In this document: one piece after another, positions 1 to 11,353 of the stretch
How positions within the stretch are numbered: position 1 is the first letter of the stretch
How the letters are laid out: the number at the start of each line of letters is the position of its first letter
Translations under genes and position numbers: made by a program
DNA from: Gammaproteobacteria bacterium UBA1119
GTDB lineage: Bacteria > Pseudomonadota > Gammaproteobacteria > Pseudomonadales > Azotimanducaceae
Assembly (NCBI GenBank): GCA_002313255.1
Contig: DCBA01000071.1
Coordinates: 1-61,889, forward strand
DNA: 61,889 nucleotides
Direction: 5' to 3'
The notes under the pieces: model-generated
What the model was told of the DNA's origin: nothing
Databases searched by the model: none
Seen by the model: the letters and a program-made list of their open reading frames with translations, nothing else

Positions 1-397
1 CAGCAACCAAGTGAGGCCACACGGATCGGCTAACATAAAACGTACCGGTAAGGTTGACGTTGATGACACGATTCCATTCGTCGTCGGATTCGTTAGGAAA
101 ATTGCCTCCTCCCCCGCCTCCAGCGTTGTTGAAGAGCACGTCGATCCTCCCGTGAGTCTCTGCCGCAAGTTTGATAGCGCTTGATACAGATTCGACGTCA
201 CCGACGTCGCAGGAAATGAATTTGGCATCGCCACCGGACGCATTAATGCGAGCTTCGACTTCACGGCCTTCTGACTCTCGACGTGCCATGAGGATTACGT
301 GGGCTCCTTCTTCGGCAAATAGGGTTGCGGTGTCTTCGCCGATACCGCTGTTGCCGCCCGTCACGACGGCGACTTTGTTTTCCATTCGATTCGTCAT
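1..397 (-). CDS. Short-chain dehydrogenase/reductase (SDR), C-terminal part outside window
   Basis: NAD(P)-dependent oxidoreductase of the SDR superfamily; substrate unknown. The 132 visible residues hold the Rossmann cofactor motif TGGNSGIG at about residues 13-20, the acidic CDVGD loop at 63-67 and the structural NNAG motif at 90-93, followed by an unusual run of glycines. The catalytic Ser and YxxxK lie beyond the window edge, so activity cannot be judged. The start is either ATG at 397 or ATG at 385 (four codons later). An AGGA lies 11 bases before the second, which makes 385 slightly better placed. The gene is divergent from queA. Family assignment is firm and specific function is not. 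Confidence 0.85.
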   Translation of the reverse strand, partial: MTNRMENKVAVVTGGNSGIGEDTATLFAEEGAHVILMARRESEGREVEARINASGGDAKFISCDVGDVESVSSAIKLAAETHGRIDVLFNNAGGGGGGNFPNESDDEWNRVINVNLTGTFYVSRSVWPHLVA

Positions 398-529
398 CCT
401 GATATTTCTCGCGATGAATTTTTCTACGTTACTCATAACGGCTAGTAGATGTCCAAGTTGTACGCATTGCTCCGACCGCTGATACGAGGCTATGGTTCGC
501 GTTGGACATAACCGATAGTTGAATTCTTT

Positions 530-2947
<2,418 letters not shown>

Positions 2948-2958
<11 letters not shown>

Positions 2959-4864
2959 CGGCGTATTTGGCCAGAACCTTTTCGGCAACAAAAATGACAC
3001 CAAAAATCCTCATCACTATCCGGTGTGGCGGCACTTTGTCGCCCTGTTCGTTCTCATCTTGGCTTGCGTATATGCGGCCCCAAATATCTATCCACCGGAC
3101 TACGCGCTACAGATACAGGCCGATAACAGTGATTTGAGAATCGGCGTGCGGTTCATGACGCAAGCAGCCGAGATTCTTGCCGACGAAGGTATCCGCGTTA
3201 AGGCGTCAAACACGACCGGCAAAGGAGGGCTAATTCGCTTACGGTCCGACGTGGACCAGTTGCGGGCACAGTCCATATTGGATGACCGACTGAATCCTTC
3301 GGGACGGGATCGTCAGTTTGTGATCGCGCTCAATTTAGCGCAGACAACGCCGGCTTGGCTTCAGAATCTTGGTGCGCGACCGATGACGTTGGGCCTCGAT
3401 TTGTCAGGAGGGATCCACTTTGTCTTGGAAGTCGATATGGAATCGGCGATGGCGAAAGCCCTCGATGATGAGGCCGAAAAGGCGACTAACTACCTTCGGC
3501 AGGAAAACATTCGGTATCGCGCGTCGGGAAACATGGTCCGAGGTAAGGCGGTACGTATCCCTTTTGCGACAGAAACGACTCGTGATCAGGCATTGCGAAG
3601 TTTGCGGAGCACGAACGGCTACGATTCGATTATTGCCTCCGAGTCGGAGGGCAGTCCAGTGGTGGAGATTGGCATTGGCGACGAAAAGATGGCGACGATT
3701 GAGGATGTGGCAATCGAACAGAATCTCACGGGGCTTCGCAGTCGGATCAACGAACTCGGTGTCGCTGAGCCCCTGGTACAACGTCTTGGCCGATCAAGAA
3801 TTGTCATTGACTTACCGGGCGTACAAGACAGCTCGGAGGCCAAGCGTCTACTGGATAAATTTGCGACGTTGGAGTTTCGTTTGGTTGCCAAACCCGAGGA
3901 TCGACCATCGTCATTAGAAGTAATGCCCTACGAAGGCCGCACCCGAAGACTGCAGCGTGCAAATATCGTTACTGGGGACAGTGTTATCAATGCGAGCCAG
4001 GGCCTCGATTCAGAGACCGGTCTTCCGCAGGTAAACATCGAACTTGATAGCGAAGGTGGTGAGCGCATGAATCGCGCTACTGGGCCAAACATTGGACACT
4101 CGATGGCAATTATCTTCATCGAACAAAAACCGGTGATTACCCGTGAGGTGATTAATGGCGAAGTCGTTGAAAAGCGCAGTATCCGTGAGGAACGTCGATT
4201 AATTAGCGTGGCAACCATTCAAGCGGCGCTTGGGTTTCGCTTTCGGATTACCGGTTTATCCATGTCGGAGGCTCGCGATCTTGCGTTACTGCTCCGAGCC
4301 GGCGCTTTAGCAGCGCCAATGTATATCGTCGAGGAACGAACGGTGGGGGCCTCTCTAGGTCAAGAAAATATCGATCGAGGTGTGCGAGCGGTGGTGATCG
4401 GGTTCGTCCTGGTGTTGTTGTTCATGCTCTTTTACTACAAGGTTTTTGGATTGGTCGCGAATATTGCTCTTACGATGAACTTAATGGTTCTTGTTGCCGT
4501 CATGTCGTTGCTGGGAGCAACGCTGACGCTACCGGGTATCGCCGGAATCGTTTTGACCGTTGGCATGGCGGTGGACGCGAACGTCCTTATTTTTTCGCGT
4601 ATACGCGAGGAGCTCGTTAAATCCGTGCCGAGCATTGCGATACAAGCAGGTTATGGACGGGCATTTCTAACGATATTGGATGCTAATATCACGACGCTGT
4701 TGGTCGCACTCATTTTACTCGGTATTGGAAGTGGTCCGGTCGCTGGTTTCGCGGTAACTCTTTCCATCGGAATTTTGACGTCAATGTTCACCGCCATCTT
4801 TGTCTCGCGCGGCATCGTGCATCTTATATACGGACGTCGCCAAGTGCAGAAGGTTTGGATCTGA
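2948..4864 (+). CDS. secD: Protein translocase subunit SecD
   Basis: Inner-membrane RND-type component that uses the proton gradient to pull exported proteins through SecYEG. The 638-residue protein has an N-terminal membrane helix at about residues 25-43, a large periplasmic region starting with 'GLDLSGGIHFVLEV', and a C-terminal block of five membrane helices beginning after 'RTVGASLGQENI'. The 'VGMAVDANVLIFSRIREEL' segment contains the conserved membrane Asp. Slightly longer than the E. coli protein (about 615 residues). It starts inside yajC and its stop forms TGATG with the secF start. Confidence 0.97.
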
Positions 4865-5784
4865 TGACCATCGACTTCATGGGCAAACGTTATCTGGCGG
4901 CGATTTTCTCCGGCCTGATTTTGGCCGGATCTATCGCTGCCCTCGCGCTCCAGGGAGTAAACCGGGGCTTAGATTTTACCGGTGGCGCTTTGATCGAAGT
5001 TGGATTCGGTGAATCGGTAGAACCGTCGACCGTGCGTAATATCTTAAGCGATGCAGGCTATACCAATGCCGTCGTTCAAAAATTTGGTTCCCAAACGGAC
5101 ATATTGATTCGCGTGCCTCCCAACAGTGTTGCCGCTGGTACAGGTAGTCAGACTATCCTTGGCGATCAGATAAGCGCAGCACTAGGAGCCCGGATCGGAA
5201 AGGTGGAGCTAAGACGATCGGAATTTGTTGGGCCGGCAGTCGGTGAGGAACTGACCGAAGACGCCGGTCTGGCGCTGCTCGCAGCGTTAGGCATGATCAT
5301 GGTGTATATCATGTTCCGGTTCACCGGAAAGTTCGCGCTTGGGGCGGTAGCTGCGTTAATACATGACGTGATCATTACGATTGGTGCCTTTGCGGCCTTT
5401 CAATGGACGTTTAACCTGCCTGAGCTTGCTGCACTGTTAGCGGTAATCGGGTATTCGCTGAATGATACGATCGTTGTGTCCGATCGAATCCGCGAAAATT
5501 TTCGGAGCACTCGCCGAGGTACGTCAGCGGAGATTATTAATTATTCTCTAAATCAGACCCTAGGCCGGACGTTGGTGACGTCGTTGACCACCCTGCTTGT
5601 ACTGGTTGCTTTGCTGGTGGCGGGAGGTGAACAAATTGCTGGTTTTGCACGCGCTCTGACCATCGGCGTGGTAATCGGGACCTATTCATCAATCTATGTT
5701 GCGGCAACTGTTTTGTTGACGCTGCAGCTTAGCCGTCAGGATCTCGCCGTGCCTGAGAAAGAATCTGCCGACAACGTGCCCTAG
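4864..5784 (+). CDS. secF: Protein translocase subunit SecF
   Basis: Partner of SecD in proton-driven protein export. The 306-residue protein shows an N-terminal membrane helix, the P1-domain motif 'GLDFTGGALIEVGF', and a C-terminal five-helix block including 'GYSLNDTIVVSDRIREN'. An upstream TTG at 4855 is in frame, but the strong AGAAGG at 4848-4853 sits only one base from it and ten bases from ATG 4864, so I start at 4864, where TGATG joins the secD stop. The gene ends six bases from the convergent suhB. Confidence 0.96.
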   Translation: MTIDFMGKRYLAAIFSGLILAGSIAALALQGVNRGLDFTGGALIEVGFGESVEPSTVRNILSDAGYTNAVVQKFGSQTDILIRVPPNSVAAGTGSQTILGDQISAALGARIGKVELRRSEFVGPAVGEELTEDAGLALLAALGMIMVYIMFRFTGKFALGAVAALIHDVIITIGAFAAFQWTFNLPELAALLAVIGYSLNDTIVVSDRIRENFRSTRRGTSAEIINYSLNQTLGRTLVTSLTTLLVLVALLVAGGEQIAGFARALTIGVVIGTYSSIYVAATVLLTLQLSRQDLAVPEKESADNVP

Positions 5785-5790
5785 AACGAT

Positions 5791-6609
5791 TTAGCCTAAG
5801 GCGAGATCACCATCATTTGAGGCCTTAACGGCTGCCCGAATACTCCTTAGCATTTTTTTGAAGATTCTAGGGTTTGCGGCCACAATATTGCCGGTTTCCA
5901 AGAAACGGTCGCCTCCGGCAATGTCTCCGACGAAGCCTCCTGCCTCGCGTACGAGCACGCTGCCTGCGGCCGTGTCCCATTCCTTGAGGCCTATTTCAAA
6001 GTAACCATCGATCCTGCCGGCGGCGACATAAGCCAGGTCGAGCGCGGCTGATCCCATTTGCCGGACGCCGCGAGTGATTCCGATAAATTCTCTGTACATG
6101 GCCTCATGCGCTGGCCCATGTTTTTGTAAGGCGTGCCAAGGTATTCCGCTAGCCATCATTGATGTACTTAATGACGACGTGCCCGTTACGCGGATTCGTC
6201 GACCGTTTAAATAAGCACCCTCACCACGTGACGCCGTAAATTCTTCATTGCGAAGGTGATCCACGGTGACTCCGTGAAGCACTGCGTTTCCCTGGGTGAT
6301 CGCGATCGATGTGCAATGATGAGGTATCCCGTGAAGGAAATTCGTCGTGCCATCTAACGGATCGATGATCCATCGAAATTCTCCGTCGGCTTCGCGAATT
6401 CCCGATTCTTCGGCGAGGATGCTATGGTCCGGATAGGCTTTGTGGATTGTCTCGATGATGATCGCTTCCGCGTTGCGATCGACATCGGAGACCAGATCGT
6501 TACGACCTTTCTCTTCGACCAATAGTTCATCAACGCGATCAACGGCTCGGCAAATAATCTTCCCAGCAAGGCGGGCAGCCCGCAAAGCGATGTTGACCAT
6601 TGGCTGCAC
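5791..6609 (-). CDS. suhB: Inositol monophosphatase family protein SuhB
   Basis: Mg-dependent inositol-1-phosphatase. In gammaproteobacteria SuhB also joins the rRNA antitermination complex. The protein opens with 'MVNIALRAARLAGKII' after a short QP pair and contains the two metal-binding blocks, 'WIIDPLDGTTNFLHGIPH' and 'WDTAAGSVLVREAGG'. GTG 6609 is chosen because GAGGA lies seven bases upstream and the resulting VQPMVNI start matches relatives; ATG 6600 is the alternative. A longer open frame reaches 6693 but overlaps trmJ and does not look like SuhB. Divergent from trmJ with about 64 bases between starts. Confidence 0.94.
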   Translation of the reverse strand: MQPMVNIALRAARLAGKIICRAVDRVDELLVEEKGRNDLVSDVDRNAEAIIIETIHKAYPDHSILAEESGIREADGEFRWIIDPLDGTTNFLHGIPHHCTSIAITQGNAVLHGVTVDHLRNEEFTASRGEGAYLNGRRIRVTGTSSLSTSMMASGIPWHALQKHGPAHEAMYREFIGITRGVRQMGSAALDLAYVAAGRIDGYFEIGLKEWDTAAGSVLVREAGGFVGDIAGGDRFLETGNIVAANPRIFKKMLRSIRAAVKASNDGDLALG

Positions 6610-6673
6610 GGTTGGGTCCTCGCCACCCCTTTGGGCGCGGTATGCTAGCAGAGATCGAAATTGAGTTTCTTTA

Positions 6674-7423
6674 ATGCCTGATCGCTGCAACAACGAGATT
6701 CATATTGTGCTGGTTGAACCGAGTCACCCTGGAAATATCGGGGCGACGGCGCGGGCCATGAAGACCATGGGCTTGACCTCGTTAATACTCGTCCGACCAT
6801 CACGTTTCCCCGATCCTCAGGCTGACTGGCGTGCAGCCGGAGCCACAGACGTGCTTGATGCAGCTATTGTCGCTGATGATTTAAGCGAAGCGATTGGTCC
6901 TTGTAGTTTGGTTGTAGGCACCAGCACGCGAACACGGCGAGTACCGTGGCCGCTCGTCAGTCCCGAAACACTAGCGAGGAACCTAGCGGACGGGGCAGCA
7001 GGCGGCAAACCCGTCGCGATTCTGTTTGGTCGCGAATCAAGCGGACTTACCAACGCTGAACTGGCGATGTGCCAGTTGCACCTCCAGATTCCAGCTTCGC
7101 CCGTGTACCCCTCTCTAAATCTTGCGATGGCAGTGCAAGTGGTGACGTACGAGCTCTACAAGACTTCGAATAACGGGACCGATGTCCTAGATTGGGACCG
7201 AGAACCGGCGACGGCTGCCGATATCGGTGGGTTTATGGACCATTTGCAACGGACCCTAGAGAAGGTAGGGTTCTATGACCCTAGAGTACCTAAACAGGCG
7301 ATGACTCGACTAAGACGTTTGTTTAGTCGAATTCAAATGGACGAAACAGAGGTCGCGATGCTAAGGGGTGTTCTTACGCATGTTGAACGATCAATCAAAA
7401 AGAGCGCTGCTGACGATTATTGA
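6674..7423 (+). CDS. trmJ: tRNA (cytidine/uridine-2'-O)-methyltransferase TrmJ
   Basis: SPOUT-class enzyme that 2'-O-methylates position 32 of several tRNAs with SAM. The 249-residue product has the N-terminal 'VLVEPSHPGNIGATARAMKTMG' region of the family, the SAM-knot elements 'ILFGRESSGLTN' and 'IPASPVYPSLNLAMAVQVV', and a helical C-terminal tail. Trm motif order and length are normal. It faces suhB, as in many gammaproteobacteria, and is followed after 26 bases by a small exported protein and then iscR. Confidence 0.95.
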   Translation: MPDRCNNEIHIVLVEPSHPGNIGATARAMKTMGLTSLILVRPSRFPDPQADWRAAGATDVLDAAIVADDLSEAIGPCSLVVGTSTRTRRVPWPLVSPETLARNLADGAAGGKPVAILFGRESSGLTNAELAMCQLHLQIPASPVYPSLNLAMAVQVVTYELYKTSNNGTDVLDWDREPATAADIGGFMDHLQRTLEKVGFYDPRVPKQAMTRLRRLFSRIQMDETEVAMLRGVLTHVERSIKKSAADDY

Positions 7424-7449
7424 AATTTATAGTGTTCGGAGAGAATTGA

Positions 7450-7842
7450 ATGATTAACGCGATTTGTAAAAGCATGTTTCTCGGGCCTGTGTTGTTGGTG
7501 AGCATATTGAGTATTGCGGAGACAAGTACTCCCGAGCCGGAAGCGGATTTATCGGGTACGTGGACCCTCACCATTGAGACGCCAATGGGCATCTCCAACC
7601 CGATCCTCACGATATGGAAATCTGCGGATGGCTACGATGGAACGTACGAGAGTCGACGAGGCAAACGAGGTGTGGAAGATATTGAGGTGACGGGTCAAAC
7701 GTTTTCCTTTCGCATGATGGTGTCGATGCCGATGGGAGACTTCGAGATGGTTTACAAAGGTTCGATCGACGGCGAGAAGATATCGGGAACGATCGGAAAC
7801 CCGATGGGCGAAATTGCGTTCGTGGGAAGACGCTCTCAATAG
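7450..7842 (+). CDS. Small exported protein of unknown function with repeated PMG turns
   Basis: I do not recognise a named family. The 130-residue product begins with a hydrophobic signal-like segment (about residues 9-23) and a short acidic Pro/Glu linker, then 'SGTWTLTIETPMG' and alternating strands that suggest a small all-beta domain. The motif PMG recurs three times (TPMG, MPMG, NPMG), spaced roughly 36-45 residues apart, as if repeated hairpins. No Cys in the mature part, so it is not a lipoprotein. A good Shine-Dalgarno (GGAGAG) precedes the ATG. It sits alone between trmJ and iscR. A lipid- or ligand-binding periplasmic role is only a guess. Confidence 0.8.
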   Translation: MINAICKSMFLGPVLLVSILSIAETSTPEPEADLSGTWTLTIETPMGISNPILTIWKSADGYDGTYESRRGKRGVEDIEVTGQTFSFRMMVSMPMGDFEMVYKGSIDGEKISGTIGNPMGEIAFVGRRSQ

Positions 7843-7862
7843 TTGATCGAGCAGTTACGGTC

Positions 7863-7887
7863 AAAGTAGACCAATTTGGTCGGGTAT
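7863..7887 (+). promoter_or_regulatory. Probable type 1 IscR operator upstream of iscR
   Basis: The core GACCAATTTGGTC (7869-7881) is palindromic and runs on into GTCGGGTAT (7879-7887), close to the type 1 IscR consensus as I remember it (GACT-5 bases-AGTC ending in GTCRRSTAT). It overlaps a possible -35 TAGACC (7867-7872) and lies just upstream of a possible -10 CATACT (7890-7895, 17-base spacing), about 38 bases before the iscR start. This position fits repression of iscRS by [2Fe-2S]-IscR. Confidence 0.6.
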
Positions 7888-7924
7888 TGCATACTCGCGC
7901 GACTTTGGGCAAACCTAATTTGTC

Positions 7925-8386
7925 ATGCGGCTGACCACGAAAGGTCGATACGCCGTCACGGCGCTGCTAGACCTTGCGATCCATCACGACGTCGGACCTG
8001 TGCCTCTGGCTGGCATCGCTATGCGTCAAGATATTTCCCAGTCATACCTTGAACAACTCTTTGGTAGGCTAAAGAGATCGGGTTTAGTACGCAGTATCCG
8101 CGGACCGGGTGGTGGTTATGAACTGGTTGGCGACGCCGAAACAATTAATGTTTCCGATATTTTGACCGCGGTCGGTGAAGGATTTGACGCGACGCGATGC
8201 GGTGGTTCAAGTGACTGCCAAGATGGACAGACGTGTTTAACACATGAACTATGGTCTGATCTTTCGATGCAGATTGATCTATTTCTTTCAAGGATTACGC
8301 TAGCGTCACTCATCGAGCGGGGCGACATCATGTCGATCGCACGCCGATTAGAGGACCTGAACCTTATTGAAGCCCGATTGATCTAA
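7925..8386 (+). CDS. iscR: Fe-S cluster-sensing Rrf2-family regulator IscR
   Basis: Rrf2-family DNA-binding regulator that senses Fe-S status through a [2Fe-2S] cluster. The 153-residue protein has the winged helix-turn-helix beginning '[18 protein letters not shown]', the 'GPGGGYEL' wing, and the full ligand set C-x5-C-x5-C-x2-H in '[20 protein letters not shown]'. A type 1-like operator lies upstream, which suggests autoregulation. The stop overlaps the iscS ATG (TAATG). Keeping the ligands and the operator implies real Fe-S sensing, although iscU, iscA, hscBA and fdx do not follow. Confidence 0.95.
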   Translation: MRLTTKGRYAVTALLDLAIHHDVGPVPLAGIAMRQDISQSYLEQLFGRLKRSGLVRSIRGPGGGYELVGDAETINVSDILTAVGEGFDATRCGGSSDCQDGQTCLTHELWSDLSMQIDLFLSRITLASLIERGDIMSIARRLEDLNLIEARLI

Positions 8387-9564
8387 TGTCATTAACTACT
8401 AATGTCTCGGCGCGACAACGGCCGGTATATCTTGACTATGCGGCGACGACGCCTGTCGATCCGAGGGTCGCGCATCAGATGAGCCGATGCCTGATGTTTG
8501 ATGGTTACTTCGGTAATCCGGCCTCGCATAGTCATGCATTCGGCTGGGAAGCAGAAGAGCTGGTGGAAGAATCCAGAACGCAACTAGCGCGTCTAATCAA
8601 TGCTGATCCTCGTGAAATTGTCTGGACCTCGGGTGCCACAGAGTCGGACAACCTTGCGATTAAAGGTGTTGCCGAAAATGCCACTAGGCGCCACATGATC
8701 ACGTCTGCGTACGAACACAAAGCGGTAATGGATACGTTTCAATACATGGAATCTAAAGGATTCGAAGTCACCTATCTGGAACCGAACCGCAGTGGCTTAG
8801 TTAGACCGGAAGCTGTTGCAGCTGCAATCCGTGAAGACACGCTGCTCGTCTCGGTTATGCACGCGAACAACGAGATTGGAGTGGTCAATGAGGTCGGTGC
8901 TATTGGCCAAATCTGTCGCGAACAAGGCGTTCTGATGCACACCGACGCTGCTCAGAGTGCCGGAAAAATCAGTTTAGATGTCAAAACGCAATGTCTCGAT
9001 CTTGTGAGCATATCGGCGCATAAAATATACGGCCCCAAGGGCATTGGCGCGCTGTATGTTCGGCGCGAACCGCCCGTCCCTATTGATCCCTGCATTCATG
9101 GCGGTGGCCACGAACGGGGTATGCGATCGGGCACATTGGCGACACATCAGATAGTTGGGCTCGGCGAGGCCGCTCGGATATGTCGGGAAGAAATGTTCGT
9201 AGAATCGGAGCGCATCACCACGCTCCGTGAACGACTCTGGTCCCACTTGAAACAGGTGCCGGGTACGTCACTCAATGGAGATGCGGTAAAGCGTATCCCG
9301 GGTATCCTTAATGTTGGATTTGACGGCGTGGACGGCGAAACGCTATTGATGGCCTTAGACGACATTGCCGTCTCGTCTGGTTCTGCGTGCACTTCGGCAA
9401 CAGTGGAACCATCCTACGTCTTAAGATCGATCGGAGTGGACGAACAATTAGCAGCGAGCTCTTTGCGATTTACCGTGGGGCGATTTACCACCGAGGAAGA
9501 CGTGGATTATGCGGCGAGACGAGTGAGCGAAATCATTCAGGTATTGCAAGCCGACCGCGTATAA
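8386..9564 (+). CDS. iscS: Cysteine desulfurase IscS, C-terminal tail missing
   Basis: PLP enzyme that takes sulfur from cysteine for Fe-S clusters and tRNA thiolation. The 392-residue product has the N-terminal 'YLDYAATTP', '[10 protein letters not shown]', the PLP lysine (Lys213 in '[10 protein letters not shown]') and the mobile catalytic Cys335 in 'SSGSACTSA'. It stops at '[11 protein letters not shown]', about 20 residues short of the E. coli protein, whose extra tail ('LSPLWEMYKQGVDL...') has been linked to IscU binding. The TAA is clean, with no frameshift obvious nearby. The next gene is ndk, not iscU. Confidence 0.95.
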   Translation: MSLTTNVSARQRPVYLDYAATTPVDPRVAHQMSRCLMFDGYFGNPASHSHAFGWEAEELVEESRTQLARLINADPREIVWTSGATESDNLAIKGVAENATRRHMITSAYEHKAVMDTFQYMESKGFEVTYLEPNRSGLVRPEAVAAAIREDTLLVSVMHANNEIGVVNEVGAIGQICREQGVLMHTDAAQSAGKISLDVKTQCLDLVSISAHKIYGPKGIGALYVRREPPVPIDPCIHGGGHERGMRSGTLATHQIVGLGEAARICREEMFVESERITTLRERLWSHLKQVPGTSLNGDAVKRIPGILNVGFDGVDGETLLMALDDIAVSSGSACTSATVEPSYVLRSIGVDEQLAASSLRFTVGRFTTEEDVDYAARRVSEIIQVLQADRV

Positions 9565-9565
9565 T
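9560..9565 (+). promoter_or_regulatory. Candidate -10 box for ndk across the iscS stop
   Basis: A perfect TATAAT spans the iscS stop codon about 100 bases before ndk. An 18-base spacer leads back to a weak TTCAGG -35. This could give ndk its own promoter, but a stop codon next to AT-rich sequence makes chance likely. No terminator is visible between iscS and ndk. Confidence 0.3.
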
Positions 9566-9667
9566 GCCGCGCTGAAATTTGCGACTGAGAGGGGCTGTTA
9601 AGGCCATAACGCGCGACAGCACTCGGTCCAGTAATGTGCCGTTCTATCGTTTGTAGCGGAGTTTTTG

Positions 9668-10096
9668 ATGGTAATTGAACGAACACTATCGATCGTCAAA
9701 CCTGACGCGGTATCCAAGAATATTATTGGCGAAATATTTTCTCGATTTGAAAAAAGCGGACTCCAAATCGTAGCGGCTAAAATGATTCGTCTGACAACGG
9801 ATACGGCGGGTGGGTTTTATTCTGAACATGCGGGCAAACCTTTTTACAACGCGCTTGTCGAGTACATGTGTTCTGGCCCTGTGTGTATTCAGGTTCTAGA
9901 AGGGGAGAACGCCGTTCAAGTTAATCGAGTTTTGATGGGTGCGACGGATCCTAAACGTGCGGATCCGGGGACCATCAGGGCCGATTTCGCGGTGTCCGTC
10001 GACGCAAACGCTGTTCACGGCTCGGATTCGCATGAATCCGCATCTCGGGAGATCGCGTATTTTTTCCCCCCAAGCGAGCTCTTTGATCGCGTCTGA
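9668..10096 (+). CDS. ndk: Nucleoside diphosphate kinase
   Basis: Transfers the gamma phosphate of ATP to other (d)NDPs through a phosphohistidine, balancing nucleotide pools. The 142-residue protein starts '[15 protein letters not shown]' and has the active-site 'NAVHGSDS' with His117. ATG 9668 is chosen over an in-frame TTG one codon upstream because GGAG lies in good position. In typical gammaproteobacteria ndk follows the isc operon and precedes rlmN; here it follows iscS directly. Its 3' end lies close to or inside the start region of rlmN. Confidence 0.97.
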   Translation: MVIERTLSIVKPDAVSKNIIGEIFSRFEKSGLQIVAAKMIRLTTDTAGGFYSEHAGKPFYNALVEYMCSGPVCIQVLEGENAVQVNRVLMGATDPKRADPGTIRADFAVSVDANAVHGSDSHESASREIAYFFPPSELFDRV

Positions 10097-10109
10097 GAAT
10101 AGCGTACCA

Positions 10110-11237
10110 GTGATTGAGCCTAGTAAATCGATCAATCTGATTGGTCTGGACCGGTGGTCGCTTGAAGAATTCTTTCTAGAACTCGGAGAAAGTGCTTATC
10201 GGGCGACTCAACTCATGAAGTGGATTTACCACAAAGGTGTTGAGGACTTCCATGCGATGACCGATTTTTCGAAAGATCTGCGAATGCGGCTCGACACGGT
10301 CGCAACGTTGGAGATGCCGGTAGAGTTGTCCCGGGATGAATCTTCGGATGGGACGGTTCGATGGGTAATGCAGACCCAAAATGGCAATGCTATCGAAACG
10401 GTTTGGATTCCAGATGGTGGACGCAATACGTTATGCATTTCTTCGCAAATCGGATGCATGCTCGATTGTAGTTTCTGTGCAACAGGGAAGCAGGGATTCA
10501 ACGGGAACCTGCTCACGTCAGAGATTATTGGACAGGTCCTGCATGCTGATCGCGTATTGAAGAAGAATTGGGATCCCCGTGGCATCACCAACGTCGTCTT
10601 CATGGGCATGGGCGAACCTTTGCTGAATTTTGACGCAGTTATGGGTTCGGTGGATGTCTTAAAGGACGACTTTGGATTCGGTCTATCAAAACGTCGGATC
10701 ACGGTCAGTACGGCTGGAGTCGTTCCGGGAATAAAAAAAATGTGTGGGAGAACCGACGTCGCGTTGGCGATTTCCTTGCATTCACCAAGGGATTTAGTTC
10801 GCTCGGAGTTGGTTCCAATCAATCGAAAGTACCCGATAGCAAACCTTATTGAGGTTTGTGGCGAGTACTTGTCGACATTGGGCGAACGCAGATCAGTGAC
10901 GATTGAATACACATTAATGGAAGGCGTCAACGATTCGCCCGAGGACGCCCGCGATCTCGCTCAATTATTACGGGGGCTGAAATGCAAGATAAACCTCATC
11001 CCATTCAATCCTTTCCCGTCGTCCGGTTATTCGCGTCCGAGCAGTGGTGCTATCGAGGCTTTCCAGAGCGACCTCATTAATTCAGGTTATACGACGATGT
11101 TGCGTAAGACGCGCGGAGAGGACATTGATGCCGCTTGCGGGCAATTGGTGGGGCGGGTCCAGGATCGTACTCGCCGTTCCGAACGGTACGCGTCGCGTGA
11201 CAAAACGATTGGATCAACCTTGAATCACTTAAGCTAG
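10110..11237 (+). CDS. rlmN: Dual-specificity 23S rRNA A2503 / tRNA A37 C2-methyltransferase RlmN
   Basis: Radical-SAM enzyme that methylates C2 of A2503 in 23S rRNA and A37 in some tRNAs. Counted from GTG 10110 it is 375 residues, with the 4Fe-4S ligands Cys116, Cys120 and Cys123 ('CMLDCSFC'), 'MGMGEPLLNFDAV', 'GLSKRRITVSTAG' and the catalytic Cys343 in 'RGEDIDAACGQL'. The open frame reaches back to 9939 inside ndk, but those residues do not fit the family. TTG 10083 is a second possible start. An Fe-S enzyme here implies a working cluster assembly route elsewhere. Confidence 0.95.
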   Translation: MIEPSKSINLIGLDRWSLEEFFLELGESAYRATQLMKWIYHKGVEDFHAMTDFSKDLRMRLDTVATLEMPVELSRDESSDGTVRWVMQTQNGNAIETVWIPDGGRNTLCISSQIGCMLDCSFCATGKQGFNGNLLTSEIIGQVLHADRVLKKNWDPRGITNVVFMGMGEPLLNFDAVMGSVDVLKDDFGFGLSKRRITVSTAGVVPGIKKMCGRTDVALAISLHSPRDLVRSELVPINRKYPIANLIEVCGEYLSTLGERRSVTIEYTLMEGVNDSPEDARDLAQLLRGLKCKINLIPFNPFPSSGYSRPSSGAIEAFQSDLINSGYTTMLRKTRGEDIDAACGQLVGRVQDRTRRSERYASRDKTIGSTLNHLS

Positions 11238-11353
11238 ATGGTGTCTTCTAGATTGCTTGGTAATGCGTCGCGAGTGGAACTGCGGTACAAGGAAGAACGG
11301 GTGCCTTTTTCTATACGCCCGCGTGACGACGCTGAAAACACGGGGCTGTTTCG

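Noticed and set aside
171..482. 103-residue plus-strand frame at the window start
   Set aside because: It is antisense to the SDR gene, whose cofactor motifs are clear.
10226..10930. 234-residue open frame antisense to rlmN
   Set aside because: It lies wholly within rlmN, has no recognisable domain and mirrors the codon pattern of the sense gene.
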